From positions 1 through 38,312 of the forward strand of contig JANQGK010000054.1 in the NCBI GenBank assembly GCA_028277365.1: a stretch of DNA of 38,312 nucleotides, given 5' to 3'. Source of the DNA: Halieaceae bacterium (GTDB lineage: Bacteria > Pseudomonadota > Gammaproteobacteria > Pseudomonadales > Halieaceae). Position numbers and translations under genes: made by a program. Shown piece by piece: positions 25,531 to 33,226 of this stretch (the first letter of the stretch is position 1; each line of letters begins with the position of its first letter). The notes beneath the pieces were generated by a model, which worked only from the letters and a program-made list of their open reading frames with translations, was not told the DNA's origin and made no database searches.

Positions 25531-25881
25531 CTATTCCGCCGCAGGCGCTCTGCGCAGCATCCGCACGGCCAGCCAGCCCAGCAGACACAGCGCCAGGGCC
25601 ATGCCCAGGGCTATCAGTAGCGAGCGCAGCGGCCGGGCAGCGGCCTCGGTGCCGCTGGTGAGCAGCTCAAAGAAAGTGACGAAGATCGCCGGCGCCCAGG
25701 TAGTAACGTCTGCCGCAGGATGAGCCGGGGTCAGCGCCAGCGCCGCCAGGATTAGCGCCAGCGACAGGCGCCAGCCATGGGACAGGCGCGGGCCCACCCA
25801 TAGGTACAGGATCAGCAGCGCGGCCAGGGTGGCGCCGGCATAGGCCAGCCAGGCGCTCTGGTAACTCTCAGGAGATAACAT
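25531..25881 (-). CDS. Small integral membrane protein, 116 aa
   Basis: A 116-residue hydrophobic protein with three to four predicted membrane segments (AYAGATLAALLILYLWVG, LSLALILAALALTPA, a middle APAIFVTFFELL, and LLIALGMALALCLLGWLAV) and a basic C-terminus. No known family recognised. Its start directly adjoins the ycgN stop, so it belongs to the same transcript. Confidence 0.7.
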   Translation of the reverse strand: MLSPESYQSAWLAYAGATLAALLILYLWVGPRLSHGWRLSLALILAALALTPAHPAADVTTWAPAIFVTFFELLTSGTEAAARPLRSLLIALGMALALCLLGWLAVRMLRRAPAAE

Positions 25882-26319
25882 CTACTCTACCCACTGAATA
25901 ATGTGTTCATCGTAACCGTCAGGGTGCACAAATTCATCCGACACCGCGCGGCCGCGGATACTAACTCCGGCCTCGTGCACCGTGTCACGGCTACCGCTGA
26001 CCAGAGGGTGCCAGTCGTACAGCGGCTTACCCTCCGACAGCAGCCGGTAGGCGCAGGTGGCGGGCAGCCAGTGCAGGGCCGCCACGTCGTGGCGCTTCAG
26101 GTCTATACAGTTGGGCACTAACTCGCTGCGGCGCGGGTAATCGCTGCAGCGGCAGCTCTCCTCCACCAGGTACCGACAGCGCACACCGGTGTAGTACACC
26201 TCACCGGTGTCCTCGTCCTCCAGCTTGTGCAGGCAGCAGCGGGCGCAGCCGTCGCACAGCGATTCCCACTCCGCGTCGCTCATCTCCGCCAGGGATTTCT
26301 GTTCCCAGAACCGTTCCAT
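25882..26319 (-). CDS. ycgN: YcgN-family Cys-cluster protein
   Basis: A 145-residue member of UPF0260/YcgN. The N-terminus has the cluster CDGCARCC and more Cys follow (VRCRYL, SCRCSDYPRR, PNCIDL, TCAYRL), a pattern that suggests metal or Fe-S binding. FWEQKSLAEMSDAEWESLCDGC and WHPLVSGSRDTVH are typical. Function unknown. It lies 3 nt after ycgL, as also in E. coli, where ycgL and ycgN are neighbours. Confidence 0.93.
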   Translation of the reverse strand: MERFWEQKSLAEMSDAEWESLCDGCARCCLHKLEDEDTGEVYYTGVRCRYLVEESCRCSDYPRRSELVPNCIDLKRHDVAALHWLPATCAYRLLSEGKPLYDWHPLVSGSRDTVHEAGVSIRGRAVSDEFVHPDGYDEHIIQWVE

Positions 26320-26322
26320 GAC

Positions 26323-26577
26323 TCAGGCGCCGCGGCGCAGCTCCTCGGCGCTGGGCGGCATTTGCAGGTAGTAGCCGCGCTCGTCGATCTGCGCCACGAC
26401 CTCGCCGGCATCGGCCCGGGCCAGCTTGCGGCTGCCGTCGAGATTCAGCAGCATGATCGGTTCAGGCTCGCCAAATTGGGCCAACAGGGCCTCGGGCACC
26501 CGTTCCAGGCCCTCAGCCTTGCTGACGTACAGGTACATCTGTTCCTTGCGGGGGCTTCGGTAAACCTGACACAACAC
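26323..26577 (-). CDS. ycgL: YcgL-domain protein
   Basis: An 84-residue YcgL-family protein (CQVYRSPRKEQMYLYVSKAEGLERVPEALL; the later RGYYLQMPP is also typical). A small alpha/beta fold with no known activity. It is placed 3 nt after rnd and 3 nt before ycgN, a conserved order in gammaproteobacteria. Confidence 0.92.
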   Translation of the reverse strand: MLCQVYRSPRKEQMYLYVSKAEGLERVPEALLAQFGEPEPIMLLNLDGSRKLARADAGEVVAQIDERGYYLQMPPSAEELRRGA

Positions 26578-26580
26578 CCT

Positions 26581-27702
26581 TCAGCCCTCCACGCCGACCA
26601 GTTCGAGCAGCGGCTCCACCAGTGCCTGCTGGCGCCAGCCCGACCAGCGCGAGGGGCGCTCCACCGCCTCACCATTGGCGAGGCGCACCATCAGTTCGTA
26701 ATCCTTGGCCGGCAGCAGCACTTCGGGCTCCACCTGCCAGTCCCGGGCGAGGTCGGCGGCGGCTTGCTTGAGCTTTTTCAGTTCGTCGCGCTGGCTGTTG
26801 TCCAGCGGCTTGTCCAGCGGCGGCGGCAGTTCATCGTCCTCCAGGGTGCGCGCCTGATCGATCAACTCCAGCAGCACCTCACCCTGCTTGCGCACCACTG
26901 CCTGCGGCATGTCCGGCACGCTGCGCAGCTCGCCGCTACTGGTGGGCAGGCGCTGGGCCACGCTCAGGCAGACCTTATCGGCCAGAATCCAGCTTTTGGG
27001 CTTGTCCAGCCGGCGGGCGCGCTCATCGCGCCAGTCGCAGACCAGGGCCAGGGCGGCTAGCTGGCGTGGCTTCAGCTTCCAGGCCGACTTGACCCGGGTG
27101 TGCGAGGGCGCCGGCGGGGCGGTGGCCTCGGCGGCCGCCATGGCGCCGTCCTCCAGCACCCAGTCTGTGCGCCCGCTGGCGTCCAGTGTGTCCCGCAGAT
27201 GCCTGTACACCGGCAGCAGCGGGATGACGTCGGCAGCGGCATAGTCGAGCTGGGAATCGCTGAGCGGACGCCTCAGCCAGTCCGAGCGGGTTTCCCCCTT
27301 GGCCAATTCCAGGCCGCTGACCCGCTCCACCAGGCCGCGGTAGCCCAGGCTGAAGCCGAGGCCGGCAAAAGCCGCCGCCCGCTGGGTGTCAAACAGCGGC
27401 AGCGGCTGGGCGCCCAGGTACACCTGGAACACTTCCAGGTCTTCACTGGCGGAGTGCAGCACCTTGACGAGGTCAGGATTTTCAAACAGAGCCCGCAGCG
27501 GTCCGACATCGGCGACGGCCAGCGGGTCGATCAGCCAGGCCTGGTCGGGCTCGCCGGGAAAGCACAGCTGGACCAGGGCCGGCTGCGGGTAGTAGGTGTC
27601 CCGACGCATGAACTCGGTATCGACAATCACCGCGTCATCCGCGGCGAAGCGCTCAATCAGTTCTGCCAGCGCCTGGTCGTCTGCAATCAGTTGGTAATTC
27701 AT
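26581..27702 (-). CDS. rnd: Ribonuclease D
   Basis: A 373-residue 3'-5' exoribonuclease for tRNA and small RNA 3' ends. The ATG at 27702 follows the recR stop by one base and has GGAG in the recR end as ribosome site; the longer open frame upstream only overlaps recR. The DEDD catalytic set is visible: DTE (Asp28, Glu30), HSASEDLEVF and DYAAADV. HRDC-type helices follow (LKPRQLAALALVCDWRDERAR and a second repeat). Length fits E. coli RNase D. Confidence 0.95.
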   Translation of the reverse strand: MNYQLIADDQALAELIERFAADDAVIVDTEFMRRDTYYPQPALVQLCFPGEPDQAWLIDPLAVADVGPLRALFENPDLVKVLHSASEDLEVFQVYLGAQPLPLFDTQRAAAFAGLGFSLGYRGLVERVSGLELAKGETRSDWLRRPLSDSQLDYAAADVIPLLPVYRHLRDTLDASGRTDWVLEDGAMAAAEATAPPAPSHTRVKSAWKLKPRQLAALALVCDWRDERARRLDKPKSWILADKVCLSVAQRLPTSSGELRSVPDMPQAVVRKQGEVLLELIDQARTLEDDELPPPLDKPLDNSQRDELKKLKQAAADLARDWQVEPEVLLPAKDYELMVRLANGEAVERPSRWSGWRQQALVEPLLELVGVEG

Positions 27703-27703
27703 C

Positions 27704-28303
27704 CTACTCCATGAGTTTACGGCCGCTGAAGGCATGGGCCAGGGTGCTGCCGTCCACGTATTCCAGTTCCCCGCCCAGCGGCACTCCGTGAGCGATGCGG
27801 CTGATGCGAATGCCCTCACCGCGCACCAGCTCAGACAGGTAGTAGGCTGTGGCCTCACCTTCCACCGTGGGATTGGTGGCGAGAATCAGCTCGGTGACGC
27901 CGTCGCGTTCAATGCGCTGCTTGAGGATATCGAGGCCGATGTCTTCCGGGCCGATACCGTCGATGGGCGACAGGTGGCCCATCAACACAAAATAGAGGCC
28001 GCGGTAGCTGCCGCTCTGCTCCACCGCCACCACGTCGGCAGGGGATTCCACCACACAGATGGTGGCGCGGTCACGGCGGGTATCGGCGCAAATGCTACAC
28101 AGCTCCTGCTCGGTAAAGTTGCGGCACTGGCGGCAATGGCTGACCCCTTCCATGGCCTCGGCCAGGGCCCGGGACAGGTGCACCCCGCCCTCGCGGTCGC
28201 GCTCCAGCAAGTGCAGGGCCATGCGCTGGGCCGTCTTGCGACCGACTCCGGGCAGGCAGCGCAGGCTCTCGACCAGCTGCTCGATCAGTGGACTGAAACT
28301 CAC
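27704..28303 (-). CDS. recR: Recombination protein RecR
   Basis: A 199-residue RecR starting at GTG 28303 ([20 protein letters not shown]). A helix-hairpin-helix at the N-terminus is followed by a Cys4 zinc finger (Cys57, Cys60, Cys69, Cys72) and a TOPRIM domain ([10 protein letters not shown]), with [15 protein letters not shown] and [16 protein letters not shown]. It loads RecA with RecF and RecO. It lies 10 nt after ybaB and 1 nt before rnd. The GTG, not an ATG, is supported by family length (about 200). Confidence 0.96.
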   Translation of the reverse strand: MSFSPLIEQLVESLRCLPGVGRKTAQRMALHLLERDREGGVHLSRALAEAMEGVSHCRQCRNFTEQELCSICADTRRDRATICVVESPADVVAVEQSGSYRGLYFVLMGHLSPIDGIGPEDIGLDILKQRIERDGVTELILATNPTVEGEATAYYLSELVRGEGIRISRIAHGVPLGGELEYVDGSTLAHAFSGRKLME

Positions 28304-28313
28304 AGGCGCTGAC

Positions 28314-28622
28314 TCAGAACGGCATCTTGAAGCCGGCCGGCATGAGGCTTCCCAACATATCCTGGTTGCTGGCCTCGACTTTCTTGACCGCGTCGTTGAC
28401 CGCCGCGGCCAGCAGATCCTCGAGCATTTCCTTGTCTTCACCCAGCACGCTGTCGTCCACCTGGACGCGGCGCACGTCGTAGCGCCCGGTCATGATCACC
28501 CGGACCAGACCGGCGCCGGCCTGCCCCTCGAATTCGCGGTTCGCGGCTACTTCCTTAGCCTCCAGCATCTTCTGCTGCATTTCCTGGGCCTGTTTCATCA
28601 GGTCGTTAAGACTGCCTTTCAC
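28314..28622 (-). CDS. ybaB: YbaB/EbfC nucleoid-associated protein
   Basis: A 102-residue DNA-binding protein. [22 protein letters not shown] forms the long N-terminal helix, followed by the beta sheet region and the C-terminal helix with [16 protein letters not shown]. The dnaX-ybaB-recR order is classic in bacteria. 8 nt separate it from dnaX. Confidence 0.96.
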   Translation of the reverse strand: MKGSLNDLMKQAQEMQQKMLEAKEVAANREFEGQAGAGLVRVIMTGRYDVRRVQVDDSVLGEDKEMLEDLLAAAVNDAVKKVEASNQDMLGSLMPAGFKMPF

Positions 28623-28630
28623 GGGTCACC

Positions 28631-30448
28631 TCAGTGTTTGGTCGGTGTGACCGAGTCCCGGTCGATGCTGCCCTCGAAGCGATCCAGCAGCAGCTTGACC
28701 CCGGGATCGGACTCTATGGATTCCAGTGCCTTGGCCCGGCGCTCTTCTAGCAAGCGGTGGGCTCGCTGAGCCGGCGTTTCATAGCGGGGTGAGCCGGGCT
28801 CGATTTCCACCCTGAATTCCCGCTCGAAGTACTTGCCCAACGCGGCGGCGATGCGCTGACCGTGGGCCTCGTTGTAGAGTGAGGCGTTGCTCTCGTCGAG
28901 AATGAACCAGGCGCGGTCGCCGTCGACCTGCCGGAGTTCACAGTGGGACGCGACATTATAAACAAGCCCCACCAGCCCCAGGCGATCCAGCAGGTCCGGC
29001 CAGCGGGCGGGTTCCAGGGGCAGCCGCTCGCCCGCTGCTGCTCGCTCTGAGGCCGGCGGTTCAGGCGCGGCCGGCTCGGGTGTCGCCGGCTGGTCAACTG
29101 CGGGCTCTGGTGCGGGAGCCCGAGGCTCAACAGATTTCGTGGGCTGCGGCTGTCCGGACCGCGCGAGCTGCTCGCGAATTGCCGCCACGGGCTCAGAAGC
29201 GGGCGGAGGTGCCGCCGACTGCGGCGAGGTCACCGCCGGCTCAGGCGCGGCCGGCTCAGGCGCGGCCGGCTCAGGCGCGGCCGGCTTAGGCTTTTTTGCC
29301 GCAGCGGCCACCTCGGGGCCGCGCTCTTCGAGGTCCTCTGCGGCAATGCTGTCATCGAGCACCGCAGCAGGGCGAAAGGCCACCATGCGCAGCAGCACCA
29401 TTTCCATGCCGCTGCGGGGGTCAGGGGCCAGCCCCAGGTCGCGTTTGCCGGTGACGGCAAACTGGTAGTAAAGCTGCACATCTTCTGCAGTCAGCTGGCC
29501 GGCGTACTGGCGCACCTGCTCGGCATCGCCGAGACTGTTGTCCACCGCGTCGGGCACGGCTTGAGCCACAGCCACCCGGTGCAGCAATGATGCCAGCTCA
29601 TCCAGGGTGCCGGCGTAGTCCGGCGCGTGCTCGGACATGGCTTCCACTGCAGCGAGCGCGGCGGCTGCGTCCTGGGCGGCCACGGCCTCAAGAATGCTGT
29701 ACACAAAGCTGAGGTCCACAGTCCCCAGCATGTTGCGCACCTCGGTCTCGGTCAGCTTGCCGTTGCCGAAGGCCACCGCCTGGTCAGTCAGGCTCAGGGC
29801 GTCACGCATGCTGCCTTCCGCAGCCCGGGCCAGCAGCCACAGGGCCGGCTCTTCAAAGCTGACCATTTCCTGTTCGAGCACTGTCTTCAGGTGGCCCACA
29901 ATCAGCTCTGGCGACATATTCTTGAGGTTGAACTGCAGGCAGCGCGACAGCACCGTAGCCGGCAGCTTCTGCGGGTCGGTGGTGGCCAGCAGGAACACCA
30001 CGTGGGGTGGCGGCTCCTCGAGAGTTTTCAGCAGCGCATTGAAGCTGCTGGTGGAGAGCATGTGCACCTCGTCGATCAGGTACACCTTGTAGCGGCAGCG
30101 GGTGGGCGCGTACTGCACGTTTTCCAGCAGTTCCCGGGTGTCCTCCACCTTGGTGCGGGAGGCGGCGTCCACCTCGATGAGATCAACGCTCCGCCCCTCG
30201 GCAATCTCCAGACAGGAGCTGCAAGTCCCGCAGGGTTCGGAACTGACCCCCACCTCGCAGTTGAGGCACTTGGCCAGGATGCGCGCCACGGTGGTCTTGC
30301 CGACCCCGCGGGTGCCGGTAAACAGGTAGGCATGGTGCAGCCGATCATGGTCCAGGGCATTGATCAGCGCCTGCAGCACATGCTCCTGCCCCACCATCTC
30401 GCGGAATACTCTGGGACGCCATTTCCTGGCCAGAACCTGATGCGACAT
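28631..30448 (-). CDS. dnaX: DNA polymerase III subunits tau and gamma
   Basis: The full frame gives tau, 605 residues, the clamp-loader ATPase that also joins core polymerases and DnaB. Visible: Walker A GTRGVGKT (residues 45-52), zinc module Cys61-Cys64-Cys73-Cys76-Cys79 region, Walker B YLIDEVHM, and SRC sensor (168-170). After about residue 360 comes a Pro/Ala/Glu-rich linker with a tandem PAAPE repeat, then the tau-specific C-terminus. At codons 384-386 the mRNA reads GCA AAA AAG; a -1 slip gives one Ala and then TAA, so gamma of 387 residues is expected (see the separate site). It is the first gene of the recR-rnd cluster. Confidence 0.97.
   Translation of the reverse strand: MSHQVLARKWRPRVFREMVGQEHVLQALINALDHDRLHHAYLFTGTRGVGKTTVARILAKCLNCEVGVSSEPCGTCSSCLEIAEGRSVDLIEVDAASRTKVEDTRELLENVQYAPTRCRYKVYLIDEVHMLSTSSFNALLKTLEEPPPHVVFLLATTDPQKLPATVLSRCLQFNLKNMSPELIVGHLKTVLEQEMVSFEEPALWLLARAAEGSMRDALSLTDQAVAFGNGKLTETEVRNMLGTVDLSFVYSILEAVAAQDAAAALAAVEAMSEHAPDYAGTLDELASLLHRVAVAQAVPDAVDNSLGDAEQVRQYAGQLTAEDVQLYYQFAVTGKRDLGLAPDPRSGMEMVLLRMVAFRPAAVLDDSIAAEDLEERGPEVAAAAKKPKPAAPEPAAPEPAAPEPAVTSPQSAAPPPASEPVAAIREQLARSGQPQPTKSVEPRAPAPEPAVDQPATPEPAAPEPPASERAAAGERLPLEPARWPDLLDRLGLVGLVYNVASHCELRQVDGDRAWFILDESNASLYNEAHGQRIAAALGKYFEREFRVEIEPGSPRYETPAQRAHRLLEERRAKALESIESDPGVKLLLDRFEGSIDRDSVTPTKH
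29236..29280 (-). repeat. 15-bp coding tandem repeat in dnaX
   Basis: Three exact 15-bp units (plus strand CCGGCTCAGGCGCGG) encode three PAAPE-type blocks in the tau linker. Each unit carries GCCGGC, which can pair with the next one to form 6-bp hairpins. They begin about 5 nt after the frameshift heptamer. Confidence 0.9.
29286..29297 (-). promoter_or_regulatory. Programmed -1 frameshift site (gamma subunit)
   Basis: The heptamer A AAA AAG (29297-29291) lies in frame as GCA AAA AAG, the same sequence as the E. coli dnaX site. In the -1 frame GCC (Ala) and TAA (29288-29286) follow at once. A Shine-Dalgarno-like GAGGTG lies about 11 nt upstream and GC-rich hairpins start about 5 nt downstream, the known stimulators in E. 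coli. Confidence 0.88.
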
Positions 30449-30551
30449 AAAGCCTAAACGTACGAATCCGAAAACCGCAAAGAATACACCAATGGACGAG
30501 AAGCCTCACACCAATCCTCTCCCTCTCGTGGTGTTTTGAGCTTCGAAGCGA

Positions 30552-30697
30552 GACGTCGGTGCGGGCACCATGGCCAGCACGGTCGCTAGCCGAGTCAGAG
30601 ATTCTGGGGACTTCACCGGAGTCGAGGGCTTCTGCGGTTTCATGTGTTTGGTCTGGCGCGCCCTGAAGGTGCTGGACATGGTGCCCGCACCGCCGCC
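30552..30697 (-). repeat. Covarying-stem repeat, copy D
   Basis: A full copy in the minus orientation. The arms 30558-30580 and 30669-30691 pair over 23 bp with one mismatch, with patchy pairing beyond. The core matches A, B and E. It lies about 100 bp upstream of the dnaX start, in the region that should hold its promoter; I see no better feature in 30449-30551. Confidence 0.85.
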
Positions 30698-30753
30698 TCT
30701 CAGATCGCAGTCAATTCATGAATAGGTGGGTGTCGGAGGATTGGGAGAGGCGG
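30693..30753. repeat. 9-bp inverted repeat between copies D and E
   Basis: CCGCCTCTC (30693-30701) pairs with GAGAGGCGG (30745-30753), partly overlapping the edge of copy D. The rest of 30754-30913 shows no gene. Confidence 0.5.
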
Positions 30754-30913
30754 AACGTGGTCGAAAAGCCTGCGAGTCCCAGGCACCGGCGTTAGAAAAG
30801 AAGAACACCGAACCACCGGCAATCCAGCTTTCCGGAGCACAAATAGTGAACAAGGCTCCACCCCTCTGCGCAGAACCGCCTCCTTCTCCCATCCGGATGG
30901 ACTGCGGAGCCCA

Positions 30914-31059
30914 GGTGTCGGTGCGTAGGCTGTTGCCCGCACCTTCAGGGCGCGCCGGATAAACCGCGCGAAACCACAGAAGCCCTCGACACAGGTGCAA
31001 ACCCCAGAAACCCAGACTCGGCTAGCGACCGTGCGGGCAACAGCCTACGCACCGACACC
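30914..31059 (+). repeat. Covarying-stem repeat, copy E
   Basis: The best-preserved stem: 29 bp without mismatch (30914-30942 with 31031-31059), 88 bp apart. The core carries the same blocks as B (CACCTTCAGGGCGCGCC, GAAACCACAGAAGCCCTCGAC, CGGCTAGCGACCGTGC). It is inverted relative to D and lies about 32 bp from the 3' end of the 4.5S RNA gene. Confidence 0.88.
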
Positions 31060-31091
31060 GCAGCTACGAAGCACAACTAAAGAGAGTAGGA

Positions 31092-31201
31092 GGCGACCCA
31101 AGCAGCCACACCCCGGCACACGAATCGATAATTACCGTTGCTCCCTTCCGGGCCTGGCGGGGTTCACTACCTATCGTTGCGAGGGGACCGCAAGGGTCGC
31201 C
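31092..31201 (-). ncRNA. ffs: 4.5S RNA (signal recognition particle RNA)
   Basis: On the minus strand the ends pair (GGCGACCC at 31201-31194 with GGGTCGCC at 31099-31092). The apical domain reads CCAGGCCCGGAAGGGAGCAACGG, with the GGAA tetraloop and the internal-loop CAGG/AGCA sequences bound by Ffh. Length is about 110 nt, like E. coli. The location near dnaX-recR matches Pseudomonas (recalled). Ends are estimated by pairing; a short precursor leader removed by RNase P is likely. Confidence 0.95.
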
Positions 31202-31252
31202 ATAAACAGCTGCACTGCGATTGACGCAGGTGCGATCAGTTCGAGGCGCGAG

Positions 31253-31258
31253 AGTATA
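31253..31258 (-). promoter_or_regulatory. Candidate -10 box of ffs
   Basis: TATACT on the minus strand, followed by a GC-rich discriminator (CTCGCGCC), about 50 nt before the mature 4.5S RNA. The -35 is not recognisable. Confidence 0.45.
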
Positions 31259-31349
31259 CGCTATTTGCAGCGGGGATGTGCGGATTCCTCGCGCAGTATC
31301 ACAAAAACGCGGGGCGTGAACAGCCGGGGGCGCTGGTGCGCGGCAGTGC

Positions 31350-31973
31350 TCAGTGCCTGCGTACCGCTGCAAAAACAAAGTCTTCAATATCTTCCAACAA
31401 CTTGCTCATGTCAGCCTCGCTCAGGATGCTCTGATAGGCGCCGCCATCGAGCATGTCAACGATCAGGTGGGACATCTGGTGGGGATTCGGCATAGCGCGG
31501 AATTCTCCGTCTTCAATACCGCGCCTCAGCACCGCTTCCAGCGCGCCAACGATTTCGAAACGATTGGCCATAAAGCGTTCGCCAATGTCCGGTTTGCGCA
31601 GCGCTTCACTGGTAATTTCTATGGCCAACAGAACATTCTCGGGTTGCGCCAGATACAAACCATAGGCGCGAAGGAAATCTCCGAGAACGACGCCGGCCGC
31701 GGCCGGCCTGGCAAAAATCTCCAGGAATTGCGTCATTTCATCCCGTTCCAGGGCGGCAATTTCGACCAGTACGTCATGCTTCCCGGGAAAATGGTTGTAG
31801 AGGTTGCCGAGACTCACGCCGGCCTGTCGTGCGATATCGCGCACCCCAGTCTGATGGTAACCCTTTTCAAGAAAGCAGCTGACCGCAGCTTCGAGGATCA
31901 GCGCGCGCCGCTCGGCCACTGCCTTTGCTCGCTTGCTCTCGGCTTCGCCTGGTGGTTTGGGCATTGTTTTCAT
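31350..31973 (-). CDS. TetR-family transcriptional repressor
   Basis: A 207-residue TetR protein from ATG 31973 (MKTMPKPPGEAESK); a second ATG at 31964 is possible. The open frame further upstream crosses the operator and is not used. The N-terminal HTH is clear (GVRDIARQAGVSLGNLYNHFPGKHDVL). The C-terminal ligand domain is helical. It is divergent from an efflux operon 101 bp away, and a 12-bp palindrome lies between them, so it most likely represses the pump and itself. The ligand is unknown, perhaps a pump substrate. Confidence 0.92.
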   Translation of the reverse strand: MKTMPKPPGEAESKRAKAVAERRALILEAAVSCFLEKGYHQTGVRDIARQAGVSLGNLYNHFPGKHDVLVEIAALERDEMTQFLEIFARPAAAGVVLGDFLRAYGLYLAQPENVLLAIEITSEALRKPDIGERFMANRFEIVGALEAVLRRGIEDGEFRAMPNPHQMSHLIVDMLDGGAYQSILSEADMSKLLEDIEDFVFAAVRRH

Positions 31974-31985
31974 TCTCAGTTGAAC

Positions 31986-31997
31986 GAACGATCGTTC
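31986..31997. promoter_or_regulatory. Palindromic operator of the TetR repressor
   Basis: GAACGATCGTTC is a perfect 12-bp palindrome, with an added half-site GAAC just left (31982-31985). It sits 12 bp before the tetR ATG in the divergent region. Confidence 0.72.
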
Positions 31998-32074
31998 ATA
32001 GTTTATCATACCCCGCAATTCAGACGACAAGCGGAGACCTCCGGGCCCTGACCCGGCGCGAAGAGCGTAGCAAA

Positions 32075-33223
32075 ATGCCTGACCTATCCGGAACACCATC
32101 GACTCCTGGCAAACATCGCTGGCTATGGATTGCCGCTGCGCTCGCAGTTCTGGCCATTGTGATAGTGCTGATGTCGGAGGTGGAGGACACCGCTGATGTG
32201 AGGCGCGATCAGAGGCCGATCGCCCTTCCGCTGGTAACGGCTCTACAGCTCCAGGCCGATACGGTCACGACCAAAGTTACCGCCTTCGCTGAGCTGCGCC
32301 CTCGCTGGGACGCAGAAATACGCGCCGCTGTGGCCGGTCGAATAGTTCAGGTGCACGCCTCCGCCCTGGCGGGAGAGCGCGTCGAGGCTGGCGCACGGCT
32401 GTTCTCCATCGAGAAGACCCCCTACGAAACGGCCGTGGCGTCAGCCGAACTGGGCCTCGAAGAAGCGCGGCTGGCACTTTGGCGTGCGGAGAACGACGTC
32501 ACGCTGGCAAGAGGTGAGTTTGAGCGTTCGGGCGCCACGCCCCCCAATGCCCTCGCCTTGCGTCTGCCACAGCTTGAGATTGCCAAGCGCAATGTCACCC
32601 TGGCCGAGGCTCAGCTCGCTGCCGCTCGACGCCAACTCGCAGATACTGAAGTGTCGGCGCCTTTTTCAGGTTTCGTCACCCGCCGCATGGCCAGTCTCGG
32701 CCAGACTGTCAGCGCCGGCGAGGCGCTTATACACCTGTCCGATGATCGGCAGTTCGAGATGATTGCCGAGCTGAGCCGCGCTGACTGGGCACTGCTCGAG
32801 CACCCCATTGCCGGAACCGTGGCCGAGCTCTTCAACAGCAATGGTGCGCCACTGGGCCGCGCGCGCGTGCGCCGCGGCGGTGGTTTCCTGGATCAGCAAA
32901 CCCGCCAACCGCGCCTGTTCCTGGAAGTGATCGAACCTGGCGAAAAGCTGCTCGCCGGTGAGTTCGTGCGTATTTCACTGACCGGACGAAGCCTGGCAAA
33001 CACCCTCAGCCTGCCGGAGTCCGCGTTGACGCAGGAGGGACATATATGGCTCGTCGACGAGGACGATCTGCTGGAACGGATCACAGCGAATATTCTATTC
33101 CGCAGCGACGGCCAGTTGGTCATCCGCGCCCCTGAGGGCAGCGGCCCCTGGCGTGTTGCCGCCACGCCGCTGGCGTCATTCCTGCCAGGCCAGCGCGTCG
33201 CGCCGCAAGGCACCGGGAGCTAA
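32075..33223 (+). CDS. RND efflux membrane fusion protein (HlyD/AcrA family)
   Basis: A 382-residue periplasmic adaptor from ATG 32075 (MPDLSGTPS). An N-terminal membrane anchor (about residues 15-32, LWIAAALAVLAIVIVLM) is followed by a lipoyl half-motif (AAVAGRIVQVHA), a long helical hairpin (EARLALWRAENDVTLARGEFE), the second lipoyl half (VSAPFSGFVTRRMASLGQTVSAGEAL), a beta-barrel and a C-terminal membrane-proximal part. It links the RND pump to an outer-membrane channel, which is not encoded here. It is 3 nt upstream of the pump gene. Confidence 0.93.
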   Translation: MPDLSGTPSTPGKHRWLWIAAALAVLAIVIVLMSEVEDTADVRRDQRPIALPLVTALQLQADTVTTKVTAFAELRPRWDAEIRAAVAGRIVQVHASALAGERVEAGARLFSIEKTPYETAVASAELGLEEARLALWRAENDVTLARGEFERSGATPPNALALRLPQLEIAKRNVTLAEAQLAAARRQLADTEVSAPFSGFVTRRMASLGQTVSAGEALIHLSDDRQFEMIAELSRADWALLEHPIAGTVAELFNSNGAPLGRARVRRGGGFLDQQTRQPRLFLEVIEPGEKLLAGEFVRISLTGRSLANTLSLPESALTQEGHIWLVDEDDLLERITANILFRSDGQLVIRAPEGSGPWRVAATPLASFLPGQRVAPQGTGS

Positions 33224-33226
33224 GCC

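Noticed and set aside
22779-31059. CRISPR array or integron attC cassettes as an explanation of the repeats
   Set aside because: No short regular direct repeats with unique spacers and no cas genes. The long fixed core and the absence of attC core sites (RYYYAAC/GTTRRRY) and of an integrase argue against attC.
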